Origin: an uncultured Rhodovulum sp. | GTDB taxonomy: Bacteria > Pseudomonadota > Alphaproteobacteria > Rhodobacterales > Rhodobacteraceae | Reading direction: 5' to 3' | Assembly (NCBI GenBank): GCA_946221765.1 | Contig: CAMIMK010000033.1 | Location: 1 to 16,104, forward strand | Length of the DNA: 16,104 nucleotides | In this document: one piece after another, positions 13,768 through 16,104 of the stretch | Position numbering within the stretch: the first letter of the stretch is position 1 | How the letters are laid out: every line of letters starts with the position of its first letter | Program-made: the position numbers and the translations under genes | Notes under the pieces: generated by a model | Database searches by the model: none | Told to the model about the DNA's origin: nothing | The model's input: the letters and a program-made list of their open reading frames with translations, nothing else

Positions 13768-15705
13768 ATGCTCGTGCCCATGCAACAGCCGTTTCGCCAT
13801 GTCCATCCCGGACCTGATCTGATCCTGACCCGCGCCGCGGTTCTGGTGCTGGTGATCTGGTGCGTGTCGCTGGGTGCGGCTGGCGTCATGCTCAACCATG
13901 CGATGCAGCAGGAGCGGGGCGCGGCCGCGACGGCGCTGCGCAGCGAGGCGATCGCCGGGCGGGCCGGGGCCCTGCTCGGCGGGCTGGAGATGATGGCACG
14001 GCTGCCGTCGCGGGACGTGCCCGAGGCGGTGCGCACCCATGCCGCCCGGGATGCGCAGGCGCTGGCGGACCTGCTGGCCGACGTGCCGGGGCTGCCGGCG
14101 GACGTCCACGCGGCTGTCGGGGCTGCGTTGCAGCTGGCCCTGGCGAAGGCCGTGCCCGGCACCGACGTGACCGCCGTGCGCGACCGGATGGCGGACGAGC
14201 TGAAGCCCATGCTGGAGGCCATGGCGGCGCGGGATGCGGACGCCCTCGAGATGGCAGCCTCTGCCCAGCGGACGACCCTCGCCCTGTCCCTCGTGCTGCA
14301 AGTCCTGGCGACGCTCGGGCTCGGTGCCGCGGTGCTGGTTCCGGCCCGGAGCCGGGTGTCGGCCTGGATGGAGGAGCGGGCCGCCTCCGACCGCGAGAAC
14401 CGCTTCTGGCTGCTGCACGATGCCCTGACCGGCCTGCCGAACGAGACCTATCTTCACGCCCATCTGGCGCAGGTCGCCCGCGAGACCGATCGCAGCGAGA
14501 GCGATACGGCCGTGCTGCGGATCGACCTCGACCGCCAGGGGGGCCTGCAGGAGGCGCTCGGCCGGCGCGCGACCGACGAGATCCTGCGGGTCGCGGCCCG
14601 CCGCCTGCACCATGTCCTGCGCACCCGCGACTTCGCCGCGCGCTTCGGCCAGGACGGCTTTGCGATCGTGGTCGAGGAGCTCGGCGAGGGCAACGACGTG
14701 GCATCCGTCATCGCCCGCATCCAGTCCTCGCTCGGCCGTCCCTATGTGCTGAGCGACGGGGCGCGCGAGATCACCTGCTGCATCGGCGTGACGCTCGTCT
14801 CCGACGACGCAGCCGATCCGGACCGGATCCTCGCCAACGCCGGCATCGCGCTCGGCGAGGCACAGGCGACGGGTTCGGGCTGCGTGCGCTATTTCCGCGA
14901 GAAGCTGCGCCGCGAAGTCGAGGCCCGCGCCACGCTCCATTGCGAGATTACGGCCGGGCTGGAGCGCGGCGAGTTCCGGGCGGTGTTCCAGCCGCAACTG
15001 TCGCTCGCCACCGACACCTTCTGCGGCTTCGAGGCGCTGGTGCGCTGGAACCACCCGGAGCGCGGCCTGCTGACCCCGGCGGAGTTCCTGGATTTCGCCG
15101 AAGAGACCGAACTGACCGGGCGAATCGGCTCGGCCATTCTGACCCAGTCGCTGCAGGCGCTGAAGGCCTGGGATGCGGCCGCACTGGCGGTGCCGCGCGT
15201 GGGAGTGAATTTCGCGATGTGCCAGCTGCGCGATCCGCGCCTGATCGAGAAGATCAAGTGGGAGGTCGAGCGGTTCGACATCGACCCGTCGCGGCTGTCG
15301 ATCGAAGTGCTGGAGACGGTCGTCATCAAGAGCGACAGCGATCTCGTCGTGCGGAACCTCCGGGGGCTGGCCTCGGCCGGCGTCGGGGTGGACCTGGACG
15401 ACTTCGGGACCGGCCACGCCTCGATCGCGAACCTGCGGCGCTTTGCCGTCGACCGCATCAAGATCGACCGCAGCTTCATCGCCGGGATCGAGACGAGCGC
15501 CGAGCAGCAGAAGCTGACCGCCTCGATGATCGCCATGGCCGATGCCCTCGGGCTGAAGACCCTGGCCGAGGGCGTCGAGACCGAGGCGGCGGTGGCGACG
15601 CTGCGCCGCCTCGGCTGCGACGAGCTGCAGGGCTTCGTCTTCGCCCATCCGATGCCGCTCGCGGCGACCTTCTCCTGGCTGGAGCGCCGCCGGGCCGCGA
15701 TGTGA
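13768..15705 (+). CDS. Membrane EAL phosphodiesterase with degenerate GGDEF domain
   Basis: A 645-residue c-di-GMP signalling protein. Two transmembrane helices (about residues 19-44 and 169-192) enclose a ~125-residue, mostly helical Ala-rich periplasmic sensor region of unknown ligand. The GGDEF domain begins at HDALTGLPNE, but its active-site motif reads GQDGF (residues 294-298) instead of GGDEF, so cyclase activity is unlikely. The EAL domain keeps Glu422 in the EALVRW motif, Asn in VNFAM, both Glu of IEVLET, Asp544-Asp545 in DDFGTG, KIDRSF, Glu601 in AEGVET and LQGF, so it should hydrolyse c-di-GMP. ATG 13768 is the first in-frame start; AAGGAG (13743-13748) lies 19 nt upstream, too far for ideal initiation, and ATG 13780 is an alternative. 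The frame is open far upstream across ttcA, but that part is a shadow. Confidence 0.88.
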   Translation: MLVPMQQPFRHVHPGPDLILTRAAVLVLVIWCVSLGAAGVMLNHAMQQERGAAATALRSEAIAGRAGALLGGLEMMARLPSRDVPEAVRTHAARDAQALADLLADVPGLPADVHAAVGAALQLALAKAVPGTDVTAVRDRMADELKPMLEAMAARDADALEMAASAQRTTLALSLVLQVLATLGLGAAVLVPARSRVSAWMEERAASDRENRFWLLHDALTGLPNETYLHAHLAQVARETDRSESDTAVLRIDLDRQGGLQEALGRRATDEILRVAARRLHHVLRTRDFAARFGQDGFAIVVEELGEGNDVASVIARIQSSLGRPYVLSDGAREITCCIGVTLVSDDAADPDRILANAGIALGEAQATGSGCVRYFREKLRREVEARATLHCEITAGLERGEFRAVFQPQLSLATDTFCGFEALVRWNHPERGLLTPAEFLDFAEETELTGRIGSAILTQSLQALKAWDAAALAVPRVGVNFAMCQLRDPRLIEKIKWEVERFDIDPSRLSIEVLETVVIKSDSDLVVRNLRGLASAGVGVDLDDFGTGHASIANLRRFAVDRIKIDRSFIAGIETSAEQQKLTASMIAMADALGLKTLAEGVETEAAVATLRRLGCDELQGFVFAHPMPLAATFSWLERRRAAM

Positions 15706-15730
15706 GCCCGGCGCGGTCCCCGAATTGCGC

Positions 15731-15759
15731 TTGACCTTTGGGGTCGGCGGCTGTTGAAG
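15731..15759 (+). promoter_or_regulatory. Candidate yidC promoter
   Basis: TTGACC (15731-15736) and, after 17 nt, TTGAAG (15754-15759). The -35 lies in a 15-nt block (15726-15740) identical to one upstream of bztA. A start near 15766 would leave a ~32-nt leader. Confidence 0.4.
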
Positions 15760-15797
15760 GCCGGACAATCACCCGGAGCCTGACTGGAGCCGCCGTC

Positions 15798-16104
15798 ATG
15801 GACGACCAGAACAGAAACCTGATCCTGGCGAGCGCTCTCAGCTTTCTGGTCATCCTCGTCTGGTACCTGGTTTTCCCGCCGCCCGAGCCCACCCCGGCGC
15901 CCCAGGCGCAGGTGGAGGCCACCGCTGGCGCGCCCGGCACGGCCGCCACGCCGGGCGTGGCCGGCAGCAGTCCTGTGGTGGGCCTCGATTCGACCGCGCC
16001 CCAGGTGCGCGAGACCGCCCTCGCCGCCAGCGCCCGGCTGCCGATCCACACCGCGCGGCTGGAGGGCTCGCTGTCGCTCACCGGCGGGCGCATCGACGAC
16101 CTGA
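15798..16104 (+). CDS. yidC: Membrane protein insertase YidC, 3'-truncated by window end
   Basis: The first 102 residues of YidC, which inserts and folds inner-membrane proteins with or without SecYEG. The start MDDQNRNLILASALSFLVILVWYLVF is the characteristic N-terminal helix of Gram-negative YidC, followed by a Pro/Ala-rich linker and the beginning of the periplasmic P1 beta-domain (RLPIHTARLEGSLSLTGGRIDDL). GGAG (15786-15789) is 8 nt before the ATG. The frame is open to the window edge. Proximity to ttcA is known from related Rhodobacteraceae (from memory). Confidence 0.94.
   Translation, partial: MDDQNRNLILASALSFLVILVWYLVFPPPEPTPAPQAQVEATAGAPGTAATPGVAGSSPVVGLDSTAPQVRETALAASARLPIHTARLEGSLSLTGGRIDDL

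Noticed and set aside
13741..15768. A 675-codon minus-strand open frame opposite the EAL gene
   Set aside because: High GC makes long antisense frames common; the product shows no domain while the plus strand encodes clear GGDEF-like and EAL motifs.

Overview
The window is a high-GC stretch with short intergenic gaps and operons joined by ATGA stop/start overlaps. Gene content and order point to an alphaproteobacterium, most likely Rhodobacteraceae: ATP12 chaperone, a BztABCD/AapJQMP-type amino-acid transporter, TtcA near YidC, and an argB/Fe-S/SixA operon. Family assignment is inference. No rRNA, tRNA, CRISPR, transposase or phage gene is visible.

Layout, left to right. (1) The 3' part of rarA (1-1229), whose last ~20 codons run into a dispersed-repeat-like palindrome. 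(2) Two consecutive small BLUF-domain genes (1263-1676 and 1757-2194). The first has lost the photoactive glutamine (Gln to Gly); the second keeps Tyr, Asn, Gln and Trp. (3) A tightly coupled operon crcB, rluC-like, HAD phosphatase, ATP12 (2323-5175), every junction a 4-nt ATGA overlap. (4) bztABCD (5387-9808), a complete ABC importer for acidic amino acids and their amides, with a 12-bp hairpin between bztA and bztB and an unusual nested hairpin cluster after bztD. (5) On the minus strand, argB, an eight-cysteine Fe-S-like protein and a SixA-type phosphohistidine phosphatase (12095 down to 10038). (6) Divergent from argB, a SPOR-domain lipoprotein (12187-12753), then ttcA (12872-13687), a membrane EAL protein with a degenerate GGDEF domain (13768-15705) and the 5' end of yidC (15798 to the window edge).

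Most genes are housekeeping: recombination, fluoride export, rRNA and tRNA modification, ATP synthase assembly, nitrogen acquisition, arginine synthesis and membrane-protein insertion. The accessory or regulatory layer is the BLUF pair (blue light) and the c-di-GMP phosphodiesterase candidate. The observations most worth following are the asymmetric BLUF pair with its palindromic promoter region, the competing hairpins after bztD, and the atypical Fe-S protein coupled to SixA. I did not find a clear, wholly new multi-gene system.
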